A stretch of 64,000 bases of DNA from Astropecten irregularis. Lineage: Eukaryota > Echinodermata > Asteroidea > Paxillosida > Astropectinidae. The DNA lies in assembly GCA_963971285.1 (NCBI GenBank), contig OZ020244.1:33108001-33172000 (forward strand), given 5' to 3'. Under the pieces are notes generated by a model that saw only the letters and a list, made by a program, of their open reading frames with translations, ran no database searches and had not been told where the DNA came from. Shown here in pieces: positions 47,539 to 57,116 of this stretch (positions are counted from its first letter, which is position 1; each line of letters opens with the position of its first letter). The translations under genes and the position numbers were made by a program.

Positions 47539-47890
47539 GACTGGCACCGGCAAAAAGGCGGTGGGTATGCGAGATGCTATTGTATACGGGAAGGGGCACT
47601 GTCAACAGCGCAAACCCCGGCAAAGCCAGCGCACCCAGAGAGGGTATGGTAGGTAAGCCGAAAATAGGGGCTCTATGCTTCCAAGGCCTAAGAAGCCAAA
47701 GCCTCAGCAAAAAGGAACAGCCAAACGCGGGCCCGACAAGGATCCCGCGAAGGGTGAAAGTCAACGCCCGCCGCGCCAACCTTGCACGGCAGGGAAGAAA
47801 TAAGGTTAAAGACAAAAACCTGAGTAATGACATTGTCAAAGGAAGGCAAAATGTACAAATGAAGAGCAGGAACAAAATGAGGGGACTCAC
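47539..47890. other. DIRS 3' untranslated region
   Basis: This lies between the recombinase stop and the ICR. The open frame on the opposite strand (47532-48002) is a composition shadow. Confidence 0.7.
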
Positions 47891-49243
47891 CTATTGTTGT
47901 GAGGTCCTTGGGGGAAGCGGGTCACGGGATGCAGATCTGGCAGCCGCCTCCAGCACCGCTCTCCCTGTCCTGCCCTCTGACTGGAGAACATCCTTCAAGT
48001 AACACTCCGTAAAGGTGTTCGGGGTCTTCCAGCATGCAGCCTGGACGATATCACCTATAGAGATACCCTTAAAGAAGGCCCACGAGGTGGAAGCCGCCCT
48101 GATATCATGCGCCCGGGCTGAGCCGGTCGCTCCTGCAGGCGGCGCATGCGAGGATGCGTTAATAGCCGAAACTAGCCAGCGAGCGATTGTGTCGCGAGAA
48201 GCTGGTCCATACGGCGGGGTCGTTGAAATGAAAAGTTGGGAGCAGGTCGCCCTGAGCGACTTGGTCCGATTAATGTACCACTTAAGGGCCCTGACAGGGC
48301 ACCACAGTTTGTCGTCCGGGACGGACGAGAAGGACTTGATGTCCGGAACAAAGATATCCGGAGGGGAGAAAGACTCCGACTGATTCTTTGTTAAAAACCC
48401 AACCCTCGGGATTAGGCGGACACCTCCTGGCTCCCATCGGATGTGGCCCGTCTCTATCGAGAGGGCATGAAGTTCGCTACGTCGTCTGGACGTAGCGACA
48501 GCCAGCAAGAACGCAACCTTCATCGACAGGTGCAATAAGGTGGAACCACCCAGAGGTTCGAACGGGGAGCTAGACAGCGTGGCCAACACGCTAAATAGAT
48601 CCCACGCAGGGACAAGCCTGCGCGTCGGGGGTCGTGACACAAACATACCCCTGAGCAACTGTTGAAGGGCTTGGTTGTCCGACACTGAGGACCCATCCGG
48701 GAAACCTCTGTGGACAGCTGCTATGGCCGATCGGTAGTTCTTAATCGTAGAGGACGCGAGGTCGCTCTCGAAAAGATACACAAGAAAATCCGCAACCTCC
48801 CCTACAGAAGTATTGGGGGGATGCAAAGATCGGATTCGGCACCATTTGGAAAAATGACGTAATCTGCTGTCATAGATTTTCCTGGTGGAGGCCCTGCGGC
48901 TACAGGCTGCAATGGCCGTAGCTCGCTGTGAAAGGCCAGCTGCGCGGAGGGATTGCTTGACAGCACCCAACACGTCAAGTGGAGATCCTGCGGAGCCGGG
49001 TGAAGAAAACCCGAGCTCGGCTGGAGCAGAATGTCCGCTCTCTGCGGAAGAATTACTGGCCGATGAACCAGAAGTTTGGTCAGCCTCGGAAACCAAGGTT
49101 GACGGGGCCAGAACGGCGCTATGAGGAGGATCTTGCAATCCTCCTGTTCTAGCTTTGTCACCACGCGAGGGATGAGAGAGAACGGGGGGAAGGCGTAAGC
49201 CAACAGCCCGTCCCACCGTATCGCCAGCGCGTCTGTCTGCCAT
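47891..49243 (-). CDS. DIRS tyrosine recombinase (YR)
   Basis: The enzyme would integrate the circular DNA intermediate of the element in place of a DDE integrase. With the ATG at 49243 the product is 450 residues. The frame is open upstream to 50779, but that part is a shadow of the RT gene. The N-terminal core-binding region starts near residue 119 (STRKIYDSRLRHFSKWC). Catalytic residues are visible: Arg about 254 in TSRRRSELHAL, a candidate Lys about 286 in FLTKNQ, His and Arg about 379 and 382 in HDIRAAST, Trp about 405 in AACWKTP, and the nucleophile Tyr about 415 in ECYLKD. It overlaps the RT/RNase H ORF by about 440 bp in another frame (a -1 step relative to ORF2), so it could be made from its own start, by frameshift, or from a spliced or downstream-initiated message. 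Stop TAG at 47891-47893. Confidence 0.93.
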   Translation of the reverse strand: MADRRAGDTVGRAVGLRLPPVLSHPSRGDKARTGGLQDPPHSAVLAPSTLVSEADQTSGSSASNSSAESGHSAPAELGFSSPGSAGSPLDVLGAVKQSLRAAGLSQRATAIAACSRRASTRKIYDSRLRHFSKWCRIRSLHPPNTSVGEVADFLVYLFESDLASSTIKNYRSAIAAVHRGFPDGSSVSDNQALQQLLRGMFVSRPPTRRLVPAWDLFSVLATLSSSPFEPLGGSTLLHLSMKVAFLLAVATSRRRSELHALSIETGHIRWEPGGVRLIPRVGFLTKNQSESFSPPDIFVPDIKSFSSVPDDKLWCPVRALKWYINRTKSLRATCSQLFISTTPPYGPASRDTIARWLVSAINASSHAPPAGATGSARAHDIRAASTSWAFFKGISIGDIVQAACWKTPNTFTECYLKDVLQSEGRTGRAVLEAAARSASRDPLPPRTSQQ

Positions 49244-51018
49244 GCTCGAGGATCGGGGGCCCTCGTGCAGTAGACCGGCAGCTGGTGGTTGTCGTGAGAT
49301 GCAAACAGATCGACATGAGGACGATCTATCAGCCGGAAGAGAGACTGAGCAACCAGTGGATGCAGCGACCACTCTGTTGGTCGAATCCATCCCCTCGAGA
49401 GGGCGTCGGCGGCGGAGTTCTCCTCGCCTGGGAGGTGAACCGCCGAGAGAGTCACACTGTGACGTAAGCACCACTGGAAGATGGTCCACGTGATCGCACA
49501 CAGCTGGGCGGACCGCGTGCCTCCCTGACGGTTGATATAGGCTACCACGGTCGTATTGTCGCAACGGATTAGAACCGATCGACCCGTCACGGAGGACTGA
49601 AAATGCTGGAGAGCGTTGGAAACTGCCAGCATCTCGAGCACATTGATGTGACTTGAGCGATGATCGGGGCCCCACCGGCCCGCCACTTGGCGTGGGTGGA
49701 GGGTGGCCCCCCAGCCAGAAAGTGACGCGTCTGTGGTGATGGTCAGAGATGGGTGGGGTCTGCGAAAAGCACGGCCCGCCATGATGTTCGACATGTCCAG
49801 CCACCAACGAAGGTGCGGGAGCAGCCAAGGAGTCACTGGCACGGAGAGACTTAAGCGATGAAGCTTTGGCCGGTACAAGGAGAGCAGGTGTAGTTGGATG
49901 GGGCGCATCCGCAACCTGCAGAAATTCACCACGTCTACTAGACTGGCCATAAGGCCCAGCAGTCTGAGCCAAGCGACCGCTGGGGCCGCTGAAACTGGAA
50001 GAAAAAGGGACACGCACTGGTGGAGGTTCAGCATGCGGTCCCACGTAGGACGGGCCAGCCCAGCCCGAAGGTCGAGAGACGCTCCCAGGAAGTCTGGGGA
50101 CTGGGAGGGACACGGACGGGACTTTTCCACATTGACGATAAACCCGAGGTCCTCCGCGAGGCCCCAGGTGAGGTTGAGTGCCGCCACCGTGGCCTCGCGG
50201 GATTGACCCACGATGAGCCAGTCGTCGAGGTACATGAACAACATCACGCCCTGTCTCCGCAGGGCAGCCCCGAGTGCCTTTACGACTCTGGTAAAGACTC
50301 TGGGCGAGGTGGAAAGGCCGAACGGGAGAGCCATGAACTCGTACATGATGTCCCGGTATTGGAAACGTAGGAACTTCCAGTGATCCTGTCTGATAGGAAT
50401 GTGGAGGTATGCGTCCTTCAGATCTATGCTTGCTCCCCAAGCTGGAGTCCGGATGGATTGGAGAATAATCTTCAGCGTATCCATACGGAAGCGACGAGGT
50501 CGAATGAACCTGTTGAGGGGTTTCAGGTTTAAAATCGGACGCCATACCCCGACCTCCTTCTTGGGGACCAGGAAGAAGGTTGACATGAACCCCGAATGCG
50601 GCTCCCCTTGGGGAAGCATGCGGATCGCCCGCTTCTCGAGGAGGGATGTTATTTCCGACTCGAGAGAGCGGCGCTTGGAAGCATCGTGCGGCACTGGTGT
50701 GGGCCGAACGAGCATGTCCGACGGGGGGGTGTTCGTGAACTCGAGCGCATAACCGCGGGAGATTGTGTCGAGCACCCACCTGTCGGACGTCACCTGAACC
50801 CAGGACCCTGCGAATACCTGGAGCCGGCCTCCCACGGGTCCCAAGGCGGGAGGCCTGCAGGAGACGAGCGAGTCACTTACGCCTGGCCCCGGTGGACCGG
50901 GGGCCGGGCGTGAGATAACCACGTCCTGACTTCGGTTGTTGGCGCCATGCGGTGGCAGCCTGGAGCTGCGTGGGGCGGGCCGAAGGCGAGGTGGTCGTAC
51001 GGCCACGAAAACTACCAC
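48802..51018 (-). CDS. DIRS reverse transcriptase / RNase H
   Basis: It copies the element RNA into DNA and degrades the template. The frame is open for 738 codons up to 51018, where the first codon is GTG. The first ATG is at about 50715 (residue 102), just before the conserved region, so translation may start there or by a +1 shift from the overlapping Gag ORF. RT: fingers and palm from about residue 115; SIDLKDAYLHIPI (Asp about 199), LPFGLSTSPRVF (231-242) and FMYLDDWLIVG with YLDD at about 263-266. RNase H: TTDASLSGWG (Asp about 430), LEMLA (Glu about 462), RCDNTT (Asp about 487) and AADALSRG (Asp about 538). A C-terminal segment VDLFASHDN...YAFPPFSLIP...APFWPRQPWF is typical of DIRS/Ngaro polyproteins; in DIRS this region has been compared with a Dam-like methyltransferase, which I cannot confirm here. 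Stop TAG at 48802-48804. Confidence 0.95.
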   Translation of the reverse strand: MVVFVAVRPPRLRPAPRSSRLPPHGANNRSQDVVISRPAPGPPGPGVSDSLVSCRPPALGPVGGRLQVFAGSWVQVTSDRWVLDTISRGYALEFTNTPPSDMLVRPTPVPHDASKRRSLESEITSLLEKRAIRMLPQGEPHSGFMSTFFLVPKKEVGVWRPILNLKPLNRFIRPRRFRMDTLKIILQSIRTPAWGASIDLKDAYLHIPIRQDHWKFLRFQYRDIMYEFMALPFGLSTSPRVFTRVVKALGAALRRQGVMLFMYLDDWLIVGQSREATVAALNLTWGLAEDLGFIVNVEKSRPCPSQSPDFLGASLDLRAGLARPTWDRMLNLHQCVSLFLPVSAAPAVAWLRLLGLMASLVDVVNFCRLRMRPIQLHLLSLYRPKLHRLSLSVPVTPWLLPHLRWWLDMSNIMAGRAFRRPHPSLTITTDASLSGWGATLHPRQVAGRWGPDHRSSHINVLEMLAVSNALQHFQSSVTGRSVLIRCDNTTVVAYINRQGGTRSAQLCAITWTIFQWCLRHSVTLSAVHLPGEENSAADALSRGWIRPTEWSLHPLVAQSLFRLIDRPHVDLFASHDNHQLPVYCTRAPDPRAWQTDALAIRWDGLLAYAFPPFSLIPRVVTKLEQEDCKILLIAPFWPRQPWFPRLTKLLVHRPVILPQRADILLQPSSGFLHPAPQDLHLTCWVLSSNPSAQLAFHSELRPLQPVAAGPPPGKSMTADYVIFPNGAESDLCIPPILL

Positions 51019-53035
51019 GAGTAGACGCCCCGAGGGGGCTACGACGGGGAATTACAAATGACGGCTTGCCCCTGCCTCGAGGCGCCTTGGGCGCGGAGGG
51101 CTGGGGGCGCTTGAGATTGATTTTCTCGGTGGCCTTCAGTCTCTTAGCCTCGGCCTGCATGAGTTCTTCAAACTTCCCAGCAAAGAGGTCGTTCCCCAGC
51201 AGGGGAAGAGCTTCGAGCCTCTTACGAGCGCCTTGGGACGGGAGAAAGAGAGCATCCAGCACGTTGCCCCTACGGGCCGAGGTTGCAAGGGCGGACACAC
51301 GGGCGAACTGGCCAAGCACCGACTGGAGGCCATTATCGAGGCAATGAAAGGCGGCCCTCAGCATGTCCGGAGGGACTGGCGACTCTTCCTCACAACCAGA
51401 AACTAAGTATTCCGTGAGGAGAAGTAAAAAGGAGGCCGCGGCCAGGCCATGGCGAGAGGCGGTATCCAACTTCTTCAGCGTATCCTCCAGCGTATTGCGG
51501 GACTTGTCCGCGAAGGGCCGCTTCGCCGAGGGGTGCCCCCCATCCGCTGTCAACTTGTCCTTCGTCGCATCGGAGAGAGATGGAGTGGCGAAGAACTTAT
51601 CCAAGTCCGATTTGGGGAAGCGGTAATAGCCTCTAGTCCGATTTGGGTAAGGCAACCACTTTTCAGTGGGGGACATAATCCCAGAGATCTTCTCAGCACA
51701 CACCTGATCCAAGGGGATAAGTGGGAAAACCTTGTCACCAGAAACAGCAACACCCGTTTTTCGCTTAAAGGATTTATGATCCGACTGAGGGGCCTCCTCC
51801 TCCGGTGGTAACTGAAGCACACGGATCATGTCCCGCTGTACAAGGCGCAGCTCCGTCTCGGCAATAGAGAGCCGTTGTAGCTGGGCCACGCCCTCATCGT
51901 CAGCAGAGCCGTCCGAAGAACGGGTAGACTGAGGAGAGCCAGGGTAATCCCCAGCGGCGGCAGGAGTAGGCTGGCCAGATGCGTGAGCCTGCGGTTGAAT
52001 GACCTCTTCAGACACAAGAGACATCGAGGGATGAAGGCTCAAAGCAGGAGGGGACGCGGGCGCACGGCTGACAGTGTGCGGCACGTCCCTTTGTGCCTGC
52101 GCCACCCAACCGTGACCAACGATCATCGCGGGGGTCACAGGGTCGGGTTGCTGGGTGGCGGGGCCCGTCTGGCGGGAGGCAGCAAGGGCCGATATCGAAG
52201 CCGAGATCGACTGGAAGGCCTGCAGAAATTCACCCCGTGAAACTACGTCATCGCCCTTGCAGCGTTTGCCGCGGCGAGACCGGGAAGAAGAGTCGCCGGA
52301 ACTCGGTGAAGAATCACGAGAACGGCGGTTCGATTTTTTCTTCTTCTTTCCCTTGGTCTTCGACGGACAACCCCGCGGGGTGTCCGAGGAAGAGTCCACT
52401 AGGGCCTGGGCCAACGGGACCCCGGAGCAACGGATGAAGTCCGAGGAACCCGATACGGCCGAGGCCGACGGGCCAGGGTAGGCCCAGGATGGGTCACCCG
52501 CACCGGCCACAGCCCGCCCGGCCAACGGCGCTTCGAGCCCCACGGGCTGAGCGTGCGTTGCACGGTCGGGTAGACCGGACAAAAGCCCGTCCCGGCAGCG
52601 CGTGGCGTCCGCCACCGTGCCGGGAGGGTGCACCGTGTCACTGGAGCCGCGGGGGTCAGTCGGCTTAGACTGCCCCGGGTCCATGGGTGCAGGGGGTGCA
52701 GGGCACACGGCCGAACCGCGTTTGCCCTGACGACCGCCCTTCTTCGGTTTGGCTCTGGCATAGGATGCTTGTTTTATGGTAACCTTTCCAGAGCCGCACC
52801 TACCGTGTACTTTCTTCGTTCCGTCAGAACTGACCACGGGTGGGGACCGTGAGAGGTCCCCGACCGGGCCGACGGAACTGCCCGCGCCTCCGACCGACTG
52901 AGGCTGACGGGCCGGGGACTGCCGCCCGGGTAACGGAGCGTACCCGGCGGAGTCCGTACACGAGAGCACGGATCGCACTGGGGAGTGGCTGTGCACCCCA
53001 GTATTTGCTGAACCGGCTCTATCGGAACGCTTCAT
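50873..53035 (-). CDS. DIRS ORF1, Gag-like protein
   Basis: 720 residues from the ATG at 53035 (the frame extends four codons further, to a TTG). It is presumably the particle or RNA-binding protein. The N-terminal third is proline-, serine- and glycine-rich and looks disordered. A lysine/arginine-serine tract lies at about residues 226-261 (KGKKKKKSNRRSR, SSSRSRRGKR). The C-terminal half is more ordered, containing LDKFFATPSLSD, a leucine-rich region (ASFLLLLTEYL) and then an RG-rich tail (GRGKPSF, SFRGRT). No CCHC zinc knuckle is seen. Position as the first ORF and overlap of 146 bp with the RT frame fit DIRS gag. Sequence-level homology to a specific Gag cannot be tested here. Stop TGA at 50873-50875. 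Confidence 0.88.
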   Translation of the reverse strand: MKRSDRAGSANTGVHSHSPVRSVLSCTDSAGYAPLPGRQSPARQPQSVGGAGSSVGPVGDLSRSPPVVSSDGTKKVHGRCGSGKVTIKQASYARAKPKKGGRQGKRGSAVCPAPPAPMDPGQSKPTDPRGSSDTVHPPGTVADATRCRDGLLSGLPDRATHAQPVGLEAPLAGRAVAGAGDPSWAYPGPSASAVSGSSDFIRCSGVPLAQALVDSSSDTPRGCPSKTKGKKKKKSNRRSRDSSPSSGDSSSRSRRGKRCKGDDVVSRGEFLQAFQSISASISALAASRQTGPATQQPDPVTPAMIVGHGWVAQAQRDVPHTVSRAPASPPALSLHPSMSLVSEEVIQPQAHASGQPTPAAAGDYPGSPQSTRSSDGSADDEGVAQLQRLSIAETELRLVQRDMIRVLQLPPEEEAPQSDHKSFKRKTGVAVSGDKVFPLIPLDQVCAEKISGIMSPTEKWLPYPNRTRGYYRFPKSDLDKFFATPSLSDATKDKLTADGGHPSAKRPFADKSRNTLEDTLKKLDTASRHGLAAASFLLLLTEYLVSGCEEESPVPPDMLRAAFHCLDNGLQSVLGQFARVSALATSARRGNVLDALFLPSQGARKRLEALPLLGNDLFAGKFEELMQAEAKRLKATEKINLKRPQPSAPKAPRGRGKPSFVIPRRSPLGASTRGSFRGRTTTSPSARPTQLQAATAWRQQPKSGRGYLTPGPRSTGARRK

Positions 53036-53186
53036 CGCACAACACAATACAACACAATAATATACAGAAGAAAACTACTAACTCTACACACGTTTATCCA
53101 AAAATACCTTTTATTAAGGAAAGAACTTCGCTTGCGTGAAAAAACACGGAGAGATCGAAAACACGTCTTTCCGCGCCTGACGCTAA

Positions 53187-53341
53187 GAGAAAAGAGGACG
53201 CTTACGTGGCATTCATGCCGCGGGGCACTGTGGGTAGGCCGATAGGGGGCGCTGTTGTATCTATTCTTAGCGTGAATACCTGACGGTCTAGGGAAATATG
53301 CATAAGTAGTGGCTCTACAGGTAAGACGAGTGAAGTAGACT
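53187..53341. repeat. DIRS inverted terminal repeat, 5' side of element
   Basis: It is the reverse complement of 47246-47384 without mismatch over about 139 bp. The last 16 bases (ACGAGTGAAGTAGACT) are specific to this end and copied only in the ICR. Confidence 0.95.
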
Positions 53342-53533
53342 GGTGTATTTCAGTTCAGAAATCAGTAAAACAAGGACCAAAATTAAGAGAGAGAAAACCG
53401 TTTTTTGTTGTTTTCTCCAAAAGTGGACACCGTATGGGGCTGAAATTCTCACAGATTACAGTTACTGTATCTGCCTTGATATTTTTGCCCATCTGTATTT
53501 CTTTGACAAAAACCAAAGTATGAATTACCTTTA
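53342..53533 (+). repeat. Family A copy, right part, split by DIRS insertion
   Basis: It resumes with GGTGTATTTCAGTTCAGAAA and continues through CTCCAAAAGTGGACACCGTA and CCTTGATATTTTTGCCCA to ACCAAAGTATGAATTACCTTT. Joined across the DIRS element it gives an ordinary family A copy (compare AATGGTGTATTTATCCAGAA at 21401-21760). Confidence 0.92.
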
Positions 53534-56491
53534 AATTTTTCATCAAACAGCAATTGATTTGATTGATGATCTGAATAAAAAACACAACACTCATTTCAAC
53601 CATTACCAAAATTGCAGGTATTTTAATAATAAATGAATTTGATAAAAAAAAAGAAACACAAAAAGCATTTGGGACGCAAGCATGGGGAAGAGACCAAGCT
53701 CCTGAATGCCAAAGCTGCAATTTTGCAGACGAGTTACAGAACAGCAATGCCATATGAGGAACATGTAACGAGATGTTATCTCACGTATATACACATTCAT
53801 CATCTATAGTCTAGTGCTGGGCCCTGCATTGCAACATGAATGATACACAAGGGAATGGAGGGAAGGAGAATGTGCAGGCTGAGAAAAGAATACAGCAAAG
53901 GGCTGCCCCCCGAGCGGGAAGAAGAAGAAGACTAGGACCGTGTAGCTTTTCTAATATAACCAGCCAGAAATTACGCTGGCATCTCAGACAACCCAGATTT
54001 CAGCTAATGAAGTTAGAGCAATTACGCACAGGCCCCTTGCAATGCCCCCCTGTGCGAGTCATGGCAAGCAGCACACAGTTTCCTAATTTCGTTTCAAGAT
54101 TGTAGAAGCATGATTAATTTGTTACAGCATCTTCGGCAGGAGGAGGAGGAAAAACAGAAGCAGTCTTGGGTTGTTGCATGTTTTTTCTCTCGCTCTCTAG
54201 TTTCATCTTTCTTCTTCTTCTTCTTCTTTTTTTTTTTTTTAACTCTCTAGGCCTACCCCCTTAGAACCAGCGGAAAGTGTACGTGTATTCAGCTGTTAAA
54301 ATAGGGACAGTGCATGCGAGGGAACATATATTGCCGGAGGGCTACAAATCTTATATCTGTCATCGAGCACGTGGGCTTCTTGCTATTCTCGTCTAGATGT
54401 CAAAATTGGATTATTCATCTTATCTCCCTGATGCCAGTCTCGGGGCCAAACGATTGCCATGGAAACTGCAACACCCGGAGAGAGCTATTAAATTATGTAT
54501 ATATATACATTGGATACAATGTAAAAAAAAAACAATTCCAGGTACCCCCTCCCTAACCCTTGAATCTGATTAGAAGAAGGACAAATCCGAAGATTCTTCG
54601 ACAAATCAGGATTTGACTTTCATTTTCAATTCTACAAATCTAAAATGAATCCTAACTATATAATTTTCAAAAATGAGTGTACCAAACAACAAATTTTATT
54701 GAAACATAAAATCTTCCAAATATAAAACCCAAAGTCCTCCAAAAAAGAACATCCAAATAAATCATCACATCACACACAAAAACCGAATTCTCAAAAACAA
54801 CGAGAGTTTAAAAGCATATAAATAAACAAAATGGCAAACCTTTGGAATTTAAAGCAATCACAAAATTCCGTCCACGAAATAATCAACAAATAAAATAAAT
54901 TACTACAGTATCAACGCTGCAATAAATAAAACGGCTTCATGTAATTGTGCCCTATACGTAGGGCATTAATCTCACTTTTCATGTGAAGGGAATATAATAT
55001 TGAACGACTTGATCAAATCCTCCTCTAAAAGAGTAAAAGCAGGCAAGTACAAGGCCACCAAGAGGTTGTTTGTATTCTCTACCACAAATTGCCAAGACCT
55101 TGTTGCTTGCTCTCTGCCTGATTCTTGATTCAACGCTGGACATGTCTTCTTTATAATAAATTTATGCTTCGCAAACAGACCCATGAAAAGGCTGTCCGAC
55201 ATTCTGACCGTGCAATTTTAATTAAGAGCAACATGCCAGTATATGGCCACTGGGCTATAATAAAGGCATGCACGTAATAAAATTCAATGCAAAACGCGCG
55301 GGGGGGGGGGGGGGGGGGGTATGGGTGGAGAGAACTAGAGAGAAATGAAAAAAAAAAGGAGAAAAAGGAATTGCTAATCAATATTCCAAATTGGGTTGTA
55401 TTCAATATTCATAATTTCTTATCGGAGTGAAGTTTCCTTCCGGTACATGCGCAGGGGTTATGTTAATAAGCAGGCTGTCGACATCTAGGCTGATGTTATT
55501 TGCTTCATAATTATGCAGGTGCATCATACAGTGAGTGCGTATTATTTATTTCTCCAGCATTTTACGGGCAAAATGATGAATGGTCAGTGCTCAAGGATTT
55601 CTGAGAATTGAGGAGTATTTATGGGCAGTCTGATATATTTTAGTCAGCATGTAAGAGGATGTGGACAAGCTAAGAACAGAAAGGTTTCATTACAAGCCCT
55701 TCTCATGTGTTTTCATTTTTTTTTTTTTTTAGAATAGACTACAGGTCTCTTTTTCTTCAAATTGACACACACATGACCTTTTTCCAGTAGGCCCCTTGCC
55801 AAATCTAGTCTAGCAGTTTTGACATTTGCTGATCAAACATTCATTAGGCTTGTTTAATTAGACAAATTGACACCATTTACAAGGAAGTTAGATGATCATT
55901 CGATTAAAAAATTTGCCTTCCATAAAGATTCTACTAGGATCGAGTCTCTAAGCGCAATAGAAAAATTGTAAATATTCCTATAAATTTTTTGATTGAAAAA
56001 TGCTTAAACGTACACGCAAGTCCTTTTAGTCTATAAGAATATTTCTTAGCCGGAGACTCCTTATCCTGGTGTATGCAAAGTCCAGTATTCAAGACATTTT
56101 CTAAAAACTCATAATCTAGACAAGAAATTAACATCACATAATTGCAGGAGGAAATGTACTCAAATTGCTATTAAAATTACCTTCTTCTTTTTGTGTGTAT
56201 GGTACATGTAAGTGCATTTTGAGCCTTTTTCAGACTTTAATTCAAACTGTTTTGGGATGCATAAATTCATTATTTTTGTTGATAATAACAAAGGATGTCA
56301 TAGTGGGTGCAAAGCCCGGCAATGGTGTTTAATGACCTTGTTTGAGCACCAGGACACCTTCTCACTGCTTTGCATAATTCACACAGGAATGAAAGGGGTA
56401 CAAGACATAACTGTGAGGGTATGGTGTAGATGGATGGTATAACGTCTCTTTATTTGGGGCCCAAATGAGCGGATAGTAAAAATTAACATTA
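53534..56491. other. Noncoding stretch, no gene recognised
   Basis: The stretch contains an X-box-like ATTGCCATGGAAAC at 54453, CTT repeats near 54208, a 20-G tract (55300-55319) and a fragment at 55926 (AAGATTCTACTAGGATCGA) related to the family B hairpin. No gene is recognised. Confidence 0.4.
55300..55319 (+). repeat. Uninterrupted 20-G tract
   Basis: Twenty consecutive G residues preceded by AAAACGCGC. Capable of G-quadruplex formation; the true length may be uncertain because sequencing of such tracts is error-prone. Confidence 0.9.
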
Positions 56492-56904
56492 GAGAGGTTC
56501 CACAAGCGAACGGATACGGTTAGTGCGCCGGATACGTCACCAGTATTTGTGTACCGGTACTTATGACCTCACAGTTTTTCCGCTATCCGTTATACATCTT
56601 CGGGGCACGGATATCTTGCTCGATGTGTGTAAGTGTTTAAACGCTTACACACATTTTTGTAATTCTCTGTTCATTTCCTGTGATGTGTATGATTAGATTA
56701 AAAAGAAAGGATTTGCTGAATAGGTCATTTCTAAGCATTTCAAAACTTAAGAATTAAGACAAAATTAGCCTCAAAGTCAGGTACAAAAGTGGTTCTCCGT
56801 TGTCGGATATAGACTTCACTAATGCGAAACATCGGTTCGGCTGTTGATGTTTACGGATAGCTAAACGTACGGGTATGCGTTTCCGTTCGCATGCGAAACC
56901 TCCC
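56492..56904. mobile_element. 413-bp MITE with TIRs and TA flanks
   Basis: Left end GAGAGGTTCCACAAGCGAACGG and inverted right end GGGAGGTTTCGCATGCGAACGG align over 22 bp with few mismatches. TA precedes and follows (56490-56491 and 56905-56906). The interior includes the dyad TGTGTGTAAG...CTTACACACA near 56625. No transposase. The TA duplication suggests a Tc1/mariner-like source, but that is inference. Confidence 0.68.
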
Positions 56905-57073
56905 TATTGATCAGTGACTTTTACTGTTTTATAGTGGATGTGTGTGTGTGCAGTATATGCTTTATGAATCCAAATTAATCTTATTACATGTACATGTATA
57001 TCAGTATAATATGAGGTGCATCTAAGCAATGGCCTAGCTGTCACAGACACACGTACACAAGACACAAGTCAAG

Positions 57074-57116
<43 letters not shown>

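Larger units (their letters stand above)
47207..53341 (-). mobile_element. Full-length DIRS1-like tyrosine-recombinase retrotransposon
   Basis: About 6.1 kb, GC-rich against an AT-rich background. It encodes Gag-like, RT/RNase H and tyrosine recombinase (YR) ORFs, all open, on the minus strand. Inverted terminal repeats and an internal complementary region (ICR) are present and in the order known for DIRS1-group elements (ITR, gag, RT-RH, YR, ICR, ITR). The ICR contains the reverse complements of both outer ends joined together, which defines the termini: seven C at 47207 and AGTAGACT ending at 53341. There is no target duplication apart from one ambiguous T, as expected for insertion by a tyrosine recombinase. 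The host site is a family A copy. All three frames are intact and the ITRs are identical over about 139 bp, so it is likely young and possibly competent. Confidence 0.97.

Noticed and set aside
47532-48002. Plus-strand 156-codon frame and many other plus-strand frames across 47.5-53.1 kb
   Set aside because: They are antisense to DIRS genes. The GC-rich sequence lacks stops by composition, and they have no domains.
49244-50779. Upstream half of the long frame that contains the recombinase
   Set aside because: It is the alternate-frame shadow of the RT/RNase H gene. Its peptide is rich in P, S, G and R without motifs, and the RT motifs occupy the other frame.
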